Positions 28,033 to 36,150 of a stretch of 64,000 bases of DNA are shown piece after piece. The notes beneath the pieces are model-generated. The model made no database searches and had not been told where the DNA came from. It worked only from the letters and a program-made list of their open reading frames with translations. Every line of letters starts with the position of its first letter. The stretch's first letter is position 1. The DNA is from Daejeonella sp. JGW-45. GTDB taxonomy: Bacteria; Bacteroidota; Bacteroidia; Sphingobacteriales; Sphingobacteriaceae. Location: contig NZ_JARKNC010000010.1 in assembly GCF_029360805.1 (NCBI RefSeq), positions 671,287 to 735,286 on the forward strand. Reading direction: 5' to 3'. The position numbers and the translations under genes are program-made.

Positions 28033-28251
28033 TTGGACAATGAATTTGTGTTCGTTTAATTATACCTCAGTTTATTCCTGTCATTGCCCTTACACGGTCA
28101 GCAAGTTACCTATTTGCCTTATTATTTCTTATCCCTAACACCGGTGATTTGGTTAAAAAGTGTTAAAGATCAGTATGGTTATGTTAAATGATGCAAAAAA
28201 TGCCCGGATTCCATAACACGGGAAATACATATTACTGCTAAGCAGCGAAAG

Positions 28252-29802
28252 TCAGTCCTTTTTTGTTTTGATTACAACGACACCATCTTTTGCTTTTTCA
28301 CCATACCGGTCAACAGCTGAATTTCCCTTAAGCACATTAATACTTTCAATATCTGCAGGCTTTATTCCCGCCAGCCGGATTTTGTCAATTTCTTCTCCGT
28401 CCAGGATCAGCATTACGGCCGGATCCTGAACGGCCGTAATGTTTCTGCTTTTATTGTAGTTATAAGATATTGCCGGTATCTTTTCCGTATCCGGACCTTT
28501 ATAGGATTTGGTTTTAATATCGATAATATCATTCTCCACTTCAAGCTCATTAATAGTAGCTTTTCCCTGGACCCTGTAGACATTAACGGTTGCAATGCTG
28601 TCGGGCTGAATAGCAATTGCATTCTTGAGCGTACGAGCACCATCAATAATATAAATGGGCTCTTTGCCATGAATTCCGGGCTTGCTCAAATCCTTTATCA
28701 GTTTTTTTACACCGTAGGGATCATCTGACGTTCTGATGTGAATTATTTCCAGTTTGTTGGTATCGGGCTGCTGCGCAACCCTGCGGACTACCGGTTTTGC
28801 AGTATCCGGGTTGCTGGCTTCTGGCGATGCGGATATATAACTATCCGTACTTGTAACGGATGGCATGTCTTCCGCTGAGAAGGTGAAATTTTCTAATGCT
28901 TTCACCAGCCTGGTTTCATTCAGTCTCGCTTTTGAGTTTCCCACCACTAACATGAATAGCATGGCTACGGGCAACAGGAGGTACTTGCCCAAGTTGAGCC
29001 TGTTCGAAGGTTTTTTGTTGATCATAGCAATTCTTTTTTTAATGGTCAGGAAATTGAAGTTATTAACAGGTATGGGATTCTGTGGAAGGATATGAGTTTT
29101 GAGCATCGCGTACTGGTATTCTTTGCTATCGACACCCGATCTCAGGACTTCCCTGTCGGTGATATATTCAAGATTGGCTTTTATCGCTTGTTTCATCAGC
29201 CATACGCCAGGGTTAAACCAATAGAATATCGTGCTGATCTCGGCCAGCAATACGTCTGCCGTGTGAAGCTGCCTGACGTGAACCTGCTCGTGTTCCAGTA
29301 TTGATCGGAGCTCAGCGGTTTCATGACATTCGGGATTAAGGTAGATCGTGCGCCAGAATGAGAATGGATTTACAGCTTTTGAGACCTTGCGGAATCTGAA
29401 ATTATCTAGAGTGAAGGCGCATGATTGAAAATGCAGGATTAAAAGAGATATTAATTGGATCAGCAGGCGGAGCGACATAAACGCTACACCCACCCAAAAG
29501 ATAAGTAATAGTATCTGCCAATAATTTCCGGTGCTGTCTTCAGCTTGGCCGATTGCATAAGTTACCGGGCTCTGCCAGTCTGGTGTGAGCGAACTGATCT
29601 GTTGTGTCAGCTGCTGATTTTGGTTTAGGATCTTTGACAGATCGATAAGCGGGTAAAAGGCCGAATAAATGAGTCCCGTCAGCAGGTAGAAACGGTTGAG
29701 TGTATGAAAAGTATAACGCTGCAGTAAGAAGCGGTAACCTGCATAAAACAGGAGCAGGGCAAGGTTCACTTTGAGCAGATAAAGGATCATTTCCGGCATC
29801 AT
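28252..29802 (-). CDS. M56 (BlaR1-like) membrane metallopeptidase with two C-terminal plug-like modules
   Basis: The 516-residue protein has three to four membrane helices in its first 130 residues and a zinc-protease motif HEQVH at 171-175, typical of peptidase family M56, which senses a signal outside and cleaves the cognate BlaI-type repressor. A further membrane helix lies near residue 275. The C-terminal half has no penicillin-binding sensor. Instead it shows two segments like TonB-receptor plugs: one with IYIIDGARTLKNAIAI and IIDIKTKS, the other with MLILDGEEIDKIRLAG, DIESINVLKG, YGEKAKDGVVVIKTK. Start ATG overlaps the blaI stop (ATGA), so the two genes are co-translated. Confidence 0.9.
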   Translation of the reverse strand: MMPEMILYLLKVNLALLLFYAGYRFLLQRYTFHTLNRFYLLTGLIYSAFYPLIDLSKILNQNQQLTQQISSLTPDWQSPVTYAIGQAEDSTGNYWQILLLIFWVGVAFMSLRLLIQLISLLILHFQSCAFTLDNFRFRKVSKAVNPFSFWRTIYLNPECHETAELRSILEHEQVHVRQLHTADVLLAEISTIFYWFNPGVWLMKQAIKANLEYITDREVLRSGVDSKEYQYAMLKTHILPQNPIPVNNFNFLTIKKRIAMINKKPSNRLNLGKYLLLPVAMLFMLVVGNSKARLNETRLVKALENFTFSAEDMPSVTSTDSYISASPEASNPDTAKPVVRRVAQQPDTNKLEIIHIRTSDDPYGVKKLIKDLSKPGIHGKEPIYIIDGARTLKNAIAIQPDSIATVNVYRVQGKATINELEVENDIIDIKTKSYKGPDTEKIPAISYNYNKSRNITAVQDPAVMLILDGEEIDKIRLAGIKPADIESINVLKGNSAVDRYGEKAKDGVVVIKTKKD

Positions 29803-30164
29803 GGCTGTTTCCCTTTCTCAATCATTTGAATGATCTCTTTCAAATCCTCTGCACTGATCTTTTCCTGGCTCGCAAAAAAACTAACCAGCTCTTTATAAGA
29901 ATTGCTGAAATAATTATTCACGAACGCTCCCATAAAGGTCCTTTTGTATTCCTCTTCTTTGATAAGAGGGGTATAACAAAAGGTGTTGCCTATCTTCTTC
30001 CCGGCAATGAATTTTTTCCTTTCGAGATTTTTTACTGTAGAAGCCAGGGTGGTATAGGGAGGCTTAGGATCAGGTATCAGTTCTAAGAATTCTTTAATTG
30101 TTCCTGTCTCCGAATTCCATACAGCCTGCATTGCTTCTTCTTCATTTGGGGTTAGCTTTTCCAT
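29799..30164 (-). CDS. BlaI/MecI/CopY family transcriptional repressor
   Basis: The 121-residue protein begins MEKLTPNEEEAMQAVW and continues through the winged-helix region with PPYTTLASTVKNLERKKFIAGKKIGNTFCYTPL, the recognised BlaI/MecI DNA-binding signature. The C-terminal helices (ISAEDLKEIIQMIEKG) mediate dimerisation. It should repress its own operon until the co-encoded M56 protease, whose ATG overlaps this stop codon, cleaves it. Two palindromic operators lie directly before the ATG. Confidence 0.94.
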   Translation of the reverse strand: MEKLTPNEEEAMQAVWNSETGTIKEFLELIPDPKPPYTTLASTVKNLERKKFIAGKKIGNTFCYTPLIKEEEYKRTFMGAFVNNYFSNSYKELVSFFASQEKISAEDLKEIIQMIEKGKQP

Positions 30165-30167
30165 ATC

Positions 30168-30211
30168 TACGAACTTTTCGTAAATGTATTACGAAAGTTT
30201 CGTAGATGCAA
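30168..30211 (-). promoter_or_regulatory. blaI promoter with two BlaI-type operators
   Basis: Two 15-base palindromes occur: TACGAAAGTTTCGTA at 30190-30204 (perfect arms) and TACGAACTTTTCGTA at 30168-30182 (one mismatch), with centres 22 bases apart, about two helical turns. On the minus strand a TTG at 30209-30211 and TACATTTA at 30181-30188 are spaced by 20 bases, fitting a Bacteroidota -33/-7 promoter. One operator lies between the two boxes and the other touches the -7 box and start, a layout suited to autorepression by BlaI. Confidence 0.65.
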
Positions 30212-30366
30212 TTTTTTTTGTTTTTATTTTTAATTATTGAGTGACTATGGGTGTTAGCCCGTTTCAGATGGCTTGTTAACCTGCGTTAAAATTGCTGGTT
30301 GATTAATAAATTATATAATGTAATTACTTGATATTTCGTAATTTGTATTGGATACTAACCGGTATT

Positions 30367-30957
30367 ATGATAAAATCTGTCAGGACGCGGGAAAGCATTA
30401 TAGAGAATGCATTCGATCTGATCTATTTAAAAGGCTACCAGGCTACCAGCATAGACGATATTCTAAGCAGGACAAAAGTAACCAAAGGGGCATTTTATTA
30501 TCATTTCAAGAGCAAGGATGCTATGGGTTTAGCTGTGATAAGCGAGATCATTTATCCTGAGATTCATAATTCTTTAATATTGCCCATAAAGAATTCGTCA
30601 AAACCTGTGAAAGATATTTACAGGACGATAGAGCAGACACTCTTCAAGGCTTCATTTTTTAAGGCGAGCCTTGGCTGCCCGCTTTCGAACATGATCCAGG
30701 AAATGTCGCCACTGAATGCCGATTTCGTTCTTGCTCTTGGCAAAATAAAGGAAGAATGGCGGGAAACATTGATGCATAGTATAAGAAGTGGAAAAAAGGC
30801 AGGCAGGATCCGGCCGGGATTGGACGAGTCCGGGATTGCAGATTTTATTATTTCGACGTATTGGGGCGTAAGGAACCTGGGCAAGCTTGAAAAAAGTGCA
30901 GTCTGCTATATCCACTATCTGGACGAGCTTAAGCGTTATTTGAAATCCCTGCAGTAA
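30367..30957 (+). CDS. TetR/AcrR family transcriptional regulator
   Basis: A 196-residue protein from ATG 30367, whose first 50 residues form the TetR helix-turn-helix (RESIIENAFDLIYLKGYQATSIDDILSRTKVTKGAFYYHFKSKDAMG). The C-terminal ligand domain resembles the TetR_C_6 type (ASFFKASLGCPLSNMIQEMSP). It probably represses a nearby or distant gene until a small ligand binds. An upstream codon at 30328 is in frame but poorly placed. No obvious target operator was found in the short gap before the HipA-like gene. Confidence 0.9.
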   Translation: MIKSVRTRESIIENAFDLIYLKGYQATSIDDILSRTKVTKGAFYYHFKSKDAMGLAVISEIIYPEIHNSLILPIKNSSKPVKDIYRTIEQTLFKASFFKASLGCPLSNMIQEMSPLNADFVLALGKIKEEWRETLMHSIRSGKKAGRIRPGLDESGIADFIISTYWGVRNLGKLEKSAVCYIHYLDELKRYLKSLQ

Positions 30958-31002
30958 GCGGTCCTGCTTGTTCATCTCCGAATTTTACCCGACTTTAGCG
31001 TC

Positions 31003-31791
31003 ATGTTATCACCCCTCAGATCTGTTAATGTTACGCGCTACGTTACCCCGCTTCGCGAAGGGGGATCTATGCCGGCTATTGCCGAGGCAGACGATGAGTT
31101 TTTGTATGTAATAAAATTCAGGGGTGCGGGGCAGGGGCCGAGAGCTCTGATAGCAGAGCTGATCGGTGGCGAAATCGCCCGGTTACTGGGGTTCAGCGTA
31201 CCCGAGCTTGTATTTGCTACTCTTGACGAGGCCTTCGGCCGTACTGAGGCAGACGAGGAGATCCAGGATCTGCTGAAGTTTAGTGTGGGCTTGAACCTTG
31301 GCCTTCATTATTTATCGGGTTCAATAACTTTTGATCCGGTGGTTAATGATGTCGATCCACTATTGGCCTCTAAAATTGTCTGGCTCGACTGTTTGCTCAC
31401 CAATATGGATCGTACCTGCCGCAATACAAATATGCTCATCTGGCACAAAGAGCTGTGGTTGATAGACCATGGTGCTTCACTCTACTTTCATCATTCCTGG
31501 CTAAACTGGGAAGAGCAGGCAACCAAGCCTTTTGTCCTCATTAAGGAGCACGTTTTATTATCGCAGGCTTCAGAGCTTGATGCGGTGGATGCCGAATTCA
31601 GAAAACTGCTCAGCCCGGATATCATCCGCTTTGTTGTGTCGCTTATCCCCGATGAGTGGCTTGATGACGAAAGTAAATTTAAAACCAAACAGGAATACCG
31701 TGATGCCTACGCACTTTTTTTAGAAACACGTATTGCTCATTCAGATATTTTTGTAAATGAAGCCCAAAATGCAAGAAAAGCACTTATTTGA
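31003..31791 (+). CDS. HipA-like kinase family protein (HipA_2 type)
   Basis: The 262-residue protein resembles the stand-alone HipA-type kinase domain. YVIKFRG (Lys38) fits the ATP-contacting lysine, ALIAELIGGEIARLLGFSVPE fits the conserved helix after it. DRTCRN (Asp136 to Asn141) equals the catalytic D-x4-N of HipA, and LIDHG (Asp155) the metal-binding aspartate, so kinase activity looks intact. It is shorter than HipA and lacks its N-terminal regulatory subdomain. No HipB-type repressor is nearby. The DUF3037 gene overlaps its 3' end by at least 23 bases, a pairing I have reason to think is recurrent. Target unknown. Confidence 0.8.
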   Translation: MLSPLRSVNVTRYVTPLREGGSMPAIAEADDEFLYVIKFRGAGQGPRALIAELIGGEIARLLGFSVPELVFATLDEAFGRTEADEEIQDLLKFSVGLNLGLHYLSGSITFDPVVNDVDPLLASKIVWLDCLLTNMDRTCRNTNMLIWHKELWLIDHGASLYFHHSWLNWEEQATKPFVLIKEHVLLSQASELDAVDAEFRKLLSPDIIRFVVSLIPDEWLDDESKFKTKQEYRDAYALFLETRIAHSDIFVNEAQNARKALI

Positions 31792-32149
31792 GTACGCTGT
31801 TATTCGTGTGGTGCCCAGGGTAGAACGCGAGGAATTTCTGAATGTGGGAGTAATACTCTATTGCAAGGATAAAAAGTTCCTGCAGTCGAAATGCTACCTT
31901 GACGAGGAACGCCTGACAACTTTCTCTAAAGATATAGATGTGGATGGCATCAGGGAAGGCTTGCGGGCTTTCGGTCAGATAAGTGCAGGCAAAGAGGGCG
32001 GGCCTATAGGAAAGCTTGATAATGCCTCGCGATTCCGGTGGCTTACCGCAACCAGGAGCACCATGGTTCAGACTTCCAAAGTGCACCCCGGTTTTACCAG
32101 CGATCCCGAGAAGACGCTGGAGAGGTTATTAGGTGAATTGGTTCTTTAG
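31769..32149 (+). CDS. DUF3037 domain protein, partner of the HipA-like kinase
   Basis: A 126-residue protein from ATG 31769 (an in-frame ATG four codons upstream at 31757 is an alternative). The opening FEYAVIRVVPRVEREEFLNVGVILYCKDKKFL is the DUF3037 signature and RFRWLTATRSTMVQTSKVHPGFT the conserved C-terminal part. Both starts lie inside the kinase gene, so the two proteins are translationally coupled. The biochemical role of DUF3037 is unknown; a regulator, substrate or antitoxin of the kinase is an inference from the coupling alone. Confidence 0.82.
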   Translation: MQEKHLFEYAVIRVVPRVEREEFLNVGVILYCKDKKFLQSKCYLDEERLTTFSKDIDVDGIREGLRAFGQISAGKEGGPIGKLDNASRFRWLTATRSTMVQTSKVHPGFTSDPEKTLERLLGELVL

Positions 32150-32303
32150 CGATCTTTCAATATAAGAATTAGAGTCTCACGCTGGCCCCGGAGGAGCCTC
32201 CTGATAACAGGCCTTTCCTGAATATCAGTGATTGTCCATTGCAATTGAGGTTCCCATAATAATAAGGTACCTTCACTGTCTTATTAAGTACGCTCACACA
32301 ATC

Positions 32304-34133
32304 ATGAATATAGCCATTACAGATACATACAGGGCAAGTATTGCAAGTTGCAATACAGAAATTAAAAGGTATGAAGCATTAATAAACAGGTATTCAGTTC
32401 TTAGGCTGCTGGTTATTGGAGCAGGCATCTTTTTGTTTTACCAGTCCCTAAAGCCAGAGCAAACCTGGATCCCGGTACTGGTTCTTTTTACAGTAATATT
32501 TATTTTTTCGTTGCTGGTCAGGCAACAGAATCGTTTCGAAAAGAAGCGCGACTACTACCGGGACCTTGCTGCTGTCTGCCAGAACGAAAATGACAGCATC
32601 GACGACAGAAAGAATATTTATAAGGATGGCTCTGAGTGGATGGACGAATTACATCCATACTCGGCCGACCTGGATATCTATGGCAAGCGATCCCTCTATG
32701 AACTTATAAACCGTTGTGCAACCAGCCTGGGGACTGCAAAACTTGCGGAGTGGCTGGGCATGAGATCTTCTGCTGTCGTCATCAGAGAACGGCAGGCTGC
32801 TGTAGAAGAGCTTAGTGAAAAGCAGAATTGGAAATTTAATTTTCAGGCGGTCTTGCTTTTTTGTAACCGGGATAAGGAAGACCAGATACAGAATATCTTT
32901 CGTTATCTGCGTTCGGCTCCCGGAGAAGGATCAAATTTTGTCAGGCGTTATATCACCTGGATTCCCTGGGTATTTCTTATTTCTGTAACCCTTGCCTGGT
33001 TTTATCCAGTGTTCACGCTCCTGGTCATTGCTCTCGTTATTATTAATTTATTATTGACTCAATCGTACAGCACCGTGGTAATGAAGACAGACGGGCTTAT
33101 CGGCAAAGTTAGCCGTCTGCTAAACACGTTTTCTGAGGCTATGGAGGCCATCAGAGCCGAAGACTGGAAGTCACCACTTTGCCGGGAGCTCGCTGCAGGT
33201 CTGAAGGACAACCAGCATGGCAAATTGCCACAGCAGATAAAGCAACTTTCAGTACTGATCAACCAGCTCGCTTTCGGACTTAGTTCAATAGGCCCTGTGT
33301 TAAATGCGGTAGTGGCCTGGAACGTCAGGCAGTATTTCGCGATAGAGGACTGGAAGAGAACAAATCAGGTTAACCTGGAAGCCGCCTTCGATGTTATCGC
33401 GGATTTTGAGGCTCTTGTCAGCCTGAGCAGTTTGAAAAGTAACTATTCCGACTGGGCTTTCCCGGAAATTATAGAGGGCGAACATTACACATTAAGCGTG
33501 CAGGCAGCCGGTCACCCGCTGATCCGGTCTGATCTGCGAGTAGTTAACGATTACACGCTTAATAATGAGTTAAAGATCGACATTATAACTGGCTCTAACA
33601 TGGCGGGAAAAAGTACATTTCTCCGGACCTTAGGGATAAATACAGTGTTGGCGTTATCAGGTGCCCCGGTGTGTGCCAGGCAGATGCGGGTTAGCTCCAT
33701 GCTTGTCTTTAGTTATATGAGAATAAAAGATTCGCTGAATGAAAGCACTTCTACCTTTAAAGCTGAGCTAGACAGGCTTCAGGCCCTGCTAGGCATCCTG
33801 AAAACAGAGGACAAGGTGTTCTTTCTGATCGATGAGATGTTACGGGGTACTAATTCAGTCGATAAGTACCTGGGCTCTAAGGCGGTTATTGAAAAACTGA
33901 TCGCACAGGAAGCTGTAGGTATCATTGCTACACACGATCTTCAGATCGCCGAACTGGAAGCACAGTACCCGGATTACATCCGGAATTTCTATTTCGATAT
34001 CCAGATTGAAGGTACGGAGATGAGGTTCGATTATAAACTTAAGAAGGGGGAGTGCAAGACGTTTAATGCTTCGATATTGTTAGAGAGGCTTGGGATTTAT
34101 TCTGAAATCGGAGGTCCAAGGCCGGGAGCCTGA
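32304..34133 (+). CDS. Membrane-anchored MutS family ATPase
   Basis: The 609-residue protein carries the MutS core and ABC-type ATPase only: lever helices (about 130-390), Walker A TGSNMAGKS (429-437), a Walker B in FFLIDEMLRGTNSVDK and ATHD. It lacks the N-terminal mismatch-recognition domain of MutS1. Two membrane helices lie near residues 32-48 and 54-72 and another pair near 215-252, so it is membrane-bound. This type occurs in Bacteroidota and is usually annotated as DNA mismatch repair protein, although repair is unlikely from its location. The longer upstream frame from 32232 gives no conserved extension, so ATG 32304 is used. Confidence 0.85.
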   Translation: MNIAITDTYRASIASCNTEIKRYEALINRYSVLRLLVIGAGIFLFYQSLKPEQTWIPVLVLFTVIFIFSLLVRQQNRFEKKRDYYRDLAAVCQNENDSIDDRKNIYKDGSEWMDELHPYSADLDIYGKRSLYELINRCATSLGTAKLAEWLGMRSSAVVIRERQAAVEELSEKQNWKFNFQAVLLFCNRDKEDQIQNIFRYLRSAPGEGSNFVRRYITWIPWVFLISVTLAWFYPVFTLLVIALVIINLLLTQSYSTVVMKTDGLIGKVSRLLNTFSEAMEAIRAEDWKSPLCRELAAGLKDNQHGKLPQQIKQLSVLINQLAFGLSSIGPVLNAVVAWNVRQYFAIEDWKRTNQVNLEAAFDVIADFEALVSLSSLKSNYSDWAFPEIIEGEHYTLSVQAAGHPLIRSDLRVVNDYTLNNELKIDIITGSNMAGKSTFLRTLGINTVLALSGAPVCARQMRVSSMLVFSYMRIKDSLNESTSTFKAELDRLQALLGILKTEDKVFFLIDEMLRGTNSVDKYLGSKAVIEKLIAQEAVGIIATHDLQIAELEAQYPDYIRNFYFDIQIEGTEMRFDYKLKKGECKTFNASILLERLGIYSEIGGPRPGA

Positions 34134-34531
34134 GGTCGCAAGCCTGATGGATTCCGGCATCTGATGGACTGAAGCTTTGATATATATCTTCCCCGACTGG
34201 ATCGGGGATCTCGTTATGATACCGCGGCTTCCGCCGCAGGTATTACCGGGACATTCAGCCTGAGCGTCTAGTTCACTTTCAGCTTTCAGCTTTCAGTTTG
34301 AGATCCCCGACTAAATCGGGGAAGAGTCTCTCCGGCGAGATCCTTGTACAGCGTCTAGTTCACTTTCAGTTTTCAGTTTGAGATCCCCGACTAAATCGGG
34401 GAAGAGTCTCTCCGGCGAGATCCTTGTACAGCGTCTAGTTCACTTTCAGTTTTCAGTTTGAGATCCCCGACAAAACCGGGGAAAAGTCTCTCCGCCCAGT
34501 TCCGGCCTCCGACCCCAGGCCCAGACTTCAA
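34134..34531. other. 398-bp intergenic region filled with repeats
   Basis: No gene is seen here. The stretch holds one TCCCCGA-ctgga-TCGGGGA hairpin (34190-34208), a GCGGC-ttcc-GCCGC hairpin (34224-34237) and then three copies of an 80-bp direct repeat, each carrying another TCCCCGA hairpin. A promoter for the ABC gene may be inside but cannot be picked out. Confidence 0.8.
34264..34510 (+). repeat. 80-bp tandem repeat, three copies, each with a hairpin
   Basis: Copies start at 34264, 34351 and 34431 with GCGTCTAGTTCACTTTCAG. Copies 1 and 2 agree except that copy 1 is 87 bp long, having an extra CTTTCAG unit. Copy 3 is degenerate in its last 20 bases and in one hairpin arm (CCGGGGA for TCGGGGA). 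Each copy includes GAGATCCCCGA-n5-TCGGGGAAG. The 7-base length difference shows slippage of an internal CTTTCAG heptamer. Confidence 0.93.
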
Positions 34532-36055
34532 TTGAAAATTCATAAATTACGCTCCGTGACTAAGATTATACTTTCATTCCATAACATCTCGATCCGAAAA
34601 TATGATAAACTGGTTTTTGAGAAGATAGATTTCGTGCTCAGACCGGGCGAGCACTGGGCGATCATCGGCAAAAGCGGCTCGGGGAAAAGTGTCCTGCTGG
34701 ATGCATTCGCAGGGAAGTGCTCCTTTCCGCAAGGTGAAGCCAAGTACCCTGGCTTTGATCTTTATATTGCTGAACGTCAGTCGGGCGATCCGCTTTTTAA
34801 CCGGTATAAGTTAATTTCGCAGGTCTCCTCACGGCACAGCTTTACCAATCTTTCCCATACCACCGACCTTTACTACCAGCAGCGATTTAATTCGATGGAC
34901 TCAGAAGATTCGCAGACGGTAAAGGAATATTTAACGGACATAAAAACACACAGCCCTGAAGGATATTGGACATACGAGCGGGTAGTCGACAGCCTGAAGC
35001 TTGATCATCTGCTCGATAAGCAGCTGATCAAGCTGTCGAACGGGGAGACCAAAAGAACTTTACTCGCTGCGGCGCTAAAGCGGAACCCACTGCTGCTGCT
35101 GCTCGATAATCCATTAACCGGCCTGGATGCCAGGTCAAGGGCAGAACTTAATCTGTTGTTAACAGAAGTAGCCTCGTCGGGTACCAGCATCATTATTGTA
35201 ACTTCTCCCACAGAAATCCCCGATGCAATAACGCATGTCGCCAGCGTGGGAGACGGAAGAATGATCCGGCAGGAAAGTAAGGCAGATTTTAAAGCTGAAC
35301 AGGATGAGGGACATTATAAATCGTTTAATAAAAGCGAACTTGAGGAGCTTTTATGCCTTACGCCAATGCCTGAATACAAGGTTATCACGAGTTTGGAAAA
35401 TGTAACGATCAGGTACGGCAGCAAAACCATTCTTGACAACATAAGCTGGCAGATAAAGCAGGGCGAGCGCTGGATGTTGGCAGGCTCAAACGGGGCAGGT
35501 AAATCGACTCTGCTGAGTCTCATAAATGGTGACAACCCGCAGGCATTTGCCAATAAGATCGTTCTTTTCGACAAGCCTAAAGGCGCTGGAGAAAGTATCT
35601 GGGATATAAAAAGGAAGATCGGGTTTGTATCGCCGGAGCTGTTCCAGTATTTTCCTACAGGAATTTCGTGTATACAAGTGATCGAGTCAGGATTCTATGA
35701 CACGATGGGGCTGTTCAGGAAACCCGTTGAAAGCAAAACAAACCTGTGCAGGCGTTGGATGAAGTTGCTGGAGATAGACCATTATGAAAGCACGTTATTC
35801 AGAAACGTACCGGTCAGTATTCAACGGCTCTGCCTGCTTGCCCGGGCGTTGGTAAAGAATCCGCCGCTGCTGATCTTTGATGAGCCCTGCCAGGGCATGG
35901 ATGCCGATCAGCAGGAGCGGTTCAAATACCTGGTTGATGAGATCTGTAAAAGAAGCAAAGTAAGCCTGATTTATGTAAGTCATTATGAATCGGAGCGGCC
36001 CCGGTGTGTTACAAAATTGTTGCGATTGCAAAACGGGAAAATAATCGCCGGTTGA
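34532..36055 (+). CDS. Tandem ABC ATPase protein (ModF-like)
   Basis: A 507-residue protein with two ABC nucleotide-binding domains and no membrane segment. Domain 1 has Walker A GKSGSGKS near residue 50 and signature-like LSNGETKRTLLAAAL with Walker B LLLLDNPLTGLD. Domain 2 has GSNGAGKS near residue 323 and Walker B LLIFDEPCQGMD. The architecture matches ModF/PhrA-type cytoplasmic tandem ATPases rather than ABC-F ribosome factors, which have a characteristic linker. The start codon is uncertain: TTG at 34532 or GTG at 34556, with no ATG nearby. It lies directly after the repeat-filled gap, alone on the strand. Confidence 0.82.
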   Translation: MKIHKLRSVTKIILSFHNISIRKYDKLVFEKIDFVLRPGEHWAIIGKSGSGKSVLLDAFAGKCSFPQGEAKYPGFDLYIAERQSGDPLFNRYKLISQVSSRHSFTNLSHTTDLYYQQRFNSMDSEDSQTVKEYLTDIKTHSPEGYWTYERVVDSLKLDHLLDKQLIKLSNGETKRTLLAAALKRNPLLLLLDNPLTGLDARSRAELNLLLTEVASSGTSIIIVTSPTEIPDAITHVASVGDGRMIRQESKADFKAEQDEGHYKSFNKSELEELLCLTPMPEYKVITSLENVTIRYGSKTILDNISWQIKQGERWMLAGSNGAGKSTLLSLINGDNPQAFANKIVLFDKPKGAGESIWDIKRKIGFVSPELFQYFPTGISCIQVIESGFYDTMGLFRKPVESKTNLCRRWMKLLEIDHYESTLFRNVPVSIQRLCLLARALVKNPPLLIFDEPCQGMDADQQERFKYLVDEICKRSKVSLIYVSHYESERPRCVTKLLRLQNGKIIAG

Positions 36056-36150
36056 CACAGGGGTGGATAAAGCTCCATTTAAGACTTAAGCTTTAAATAA
36101 CAGAAAAAATTTATAATTTACTTTCCGATTTATATTTTCCAAAAGAACAC

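Noticed and set aside
25240-30164. BlaI-M56 plus GLPGLI/TonB protein as one antibiotic-resistance operon
   Set aside because: No beta-lactamase or penicillin-binding sensor is present, and a 219-base gap separates the barrel gene from the M56 gene. A resistance role has no support.
30367-31791. TetR regulator and HipA-like kinase as a HipBA-type toxin-antitoxin operon
   Set aside because: HipB is an Xre-type regulator. The TetR gene is 45 bases upstream with its own ligand domain, and the kinase is coupled to DUF3037 instead.
34264-34510. CRISPR-like array of three direct repeats
   Set aside because: The copies are adjacent 80-bp tandem units without unique spacers between short repeats, and no cas gene is in the window.
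34532-36055. ABC-F ribosome-protection factor
   Set aside because: The long charged linker typical of ABC-F proteins between the two domains is missing, and the domain features agree better with ModF-like ATPases.
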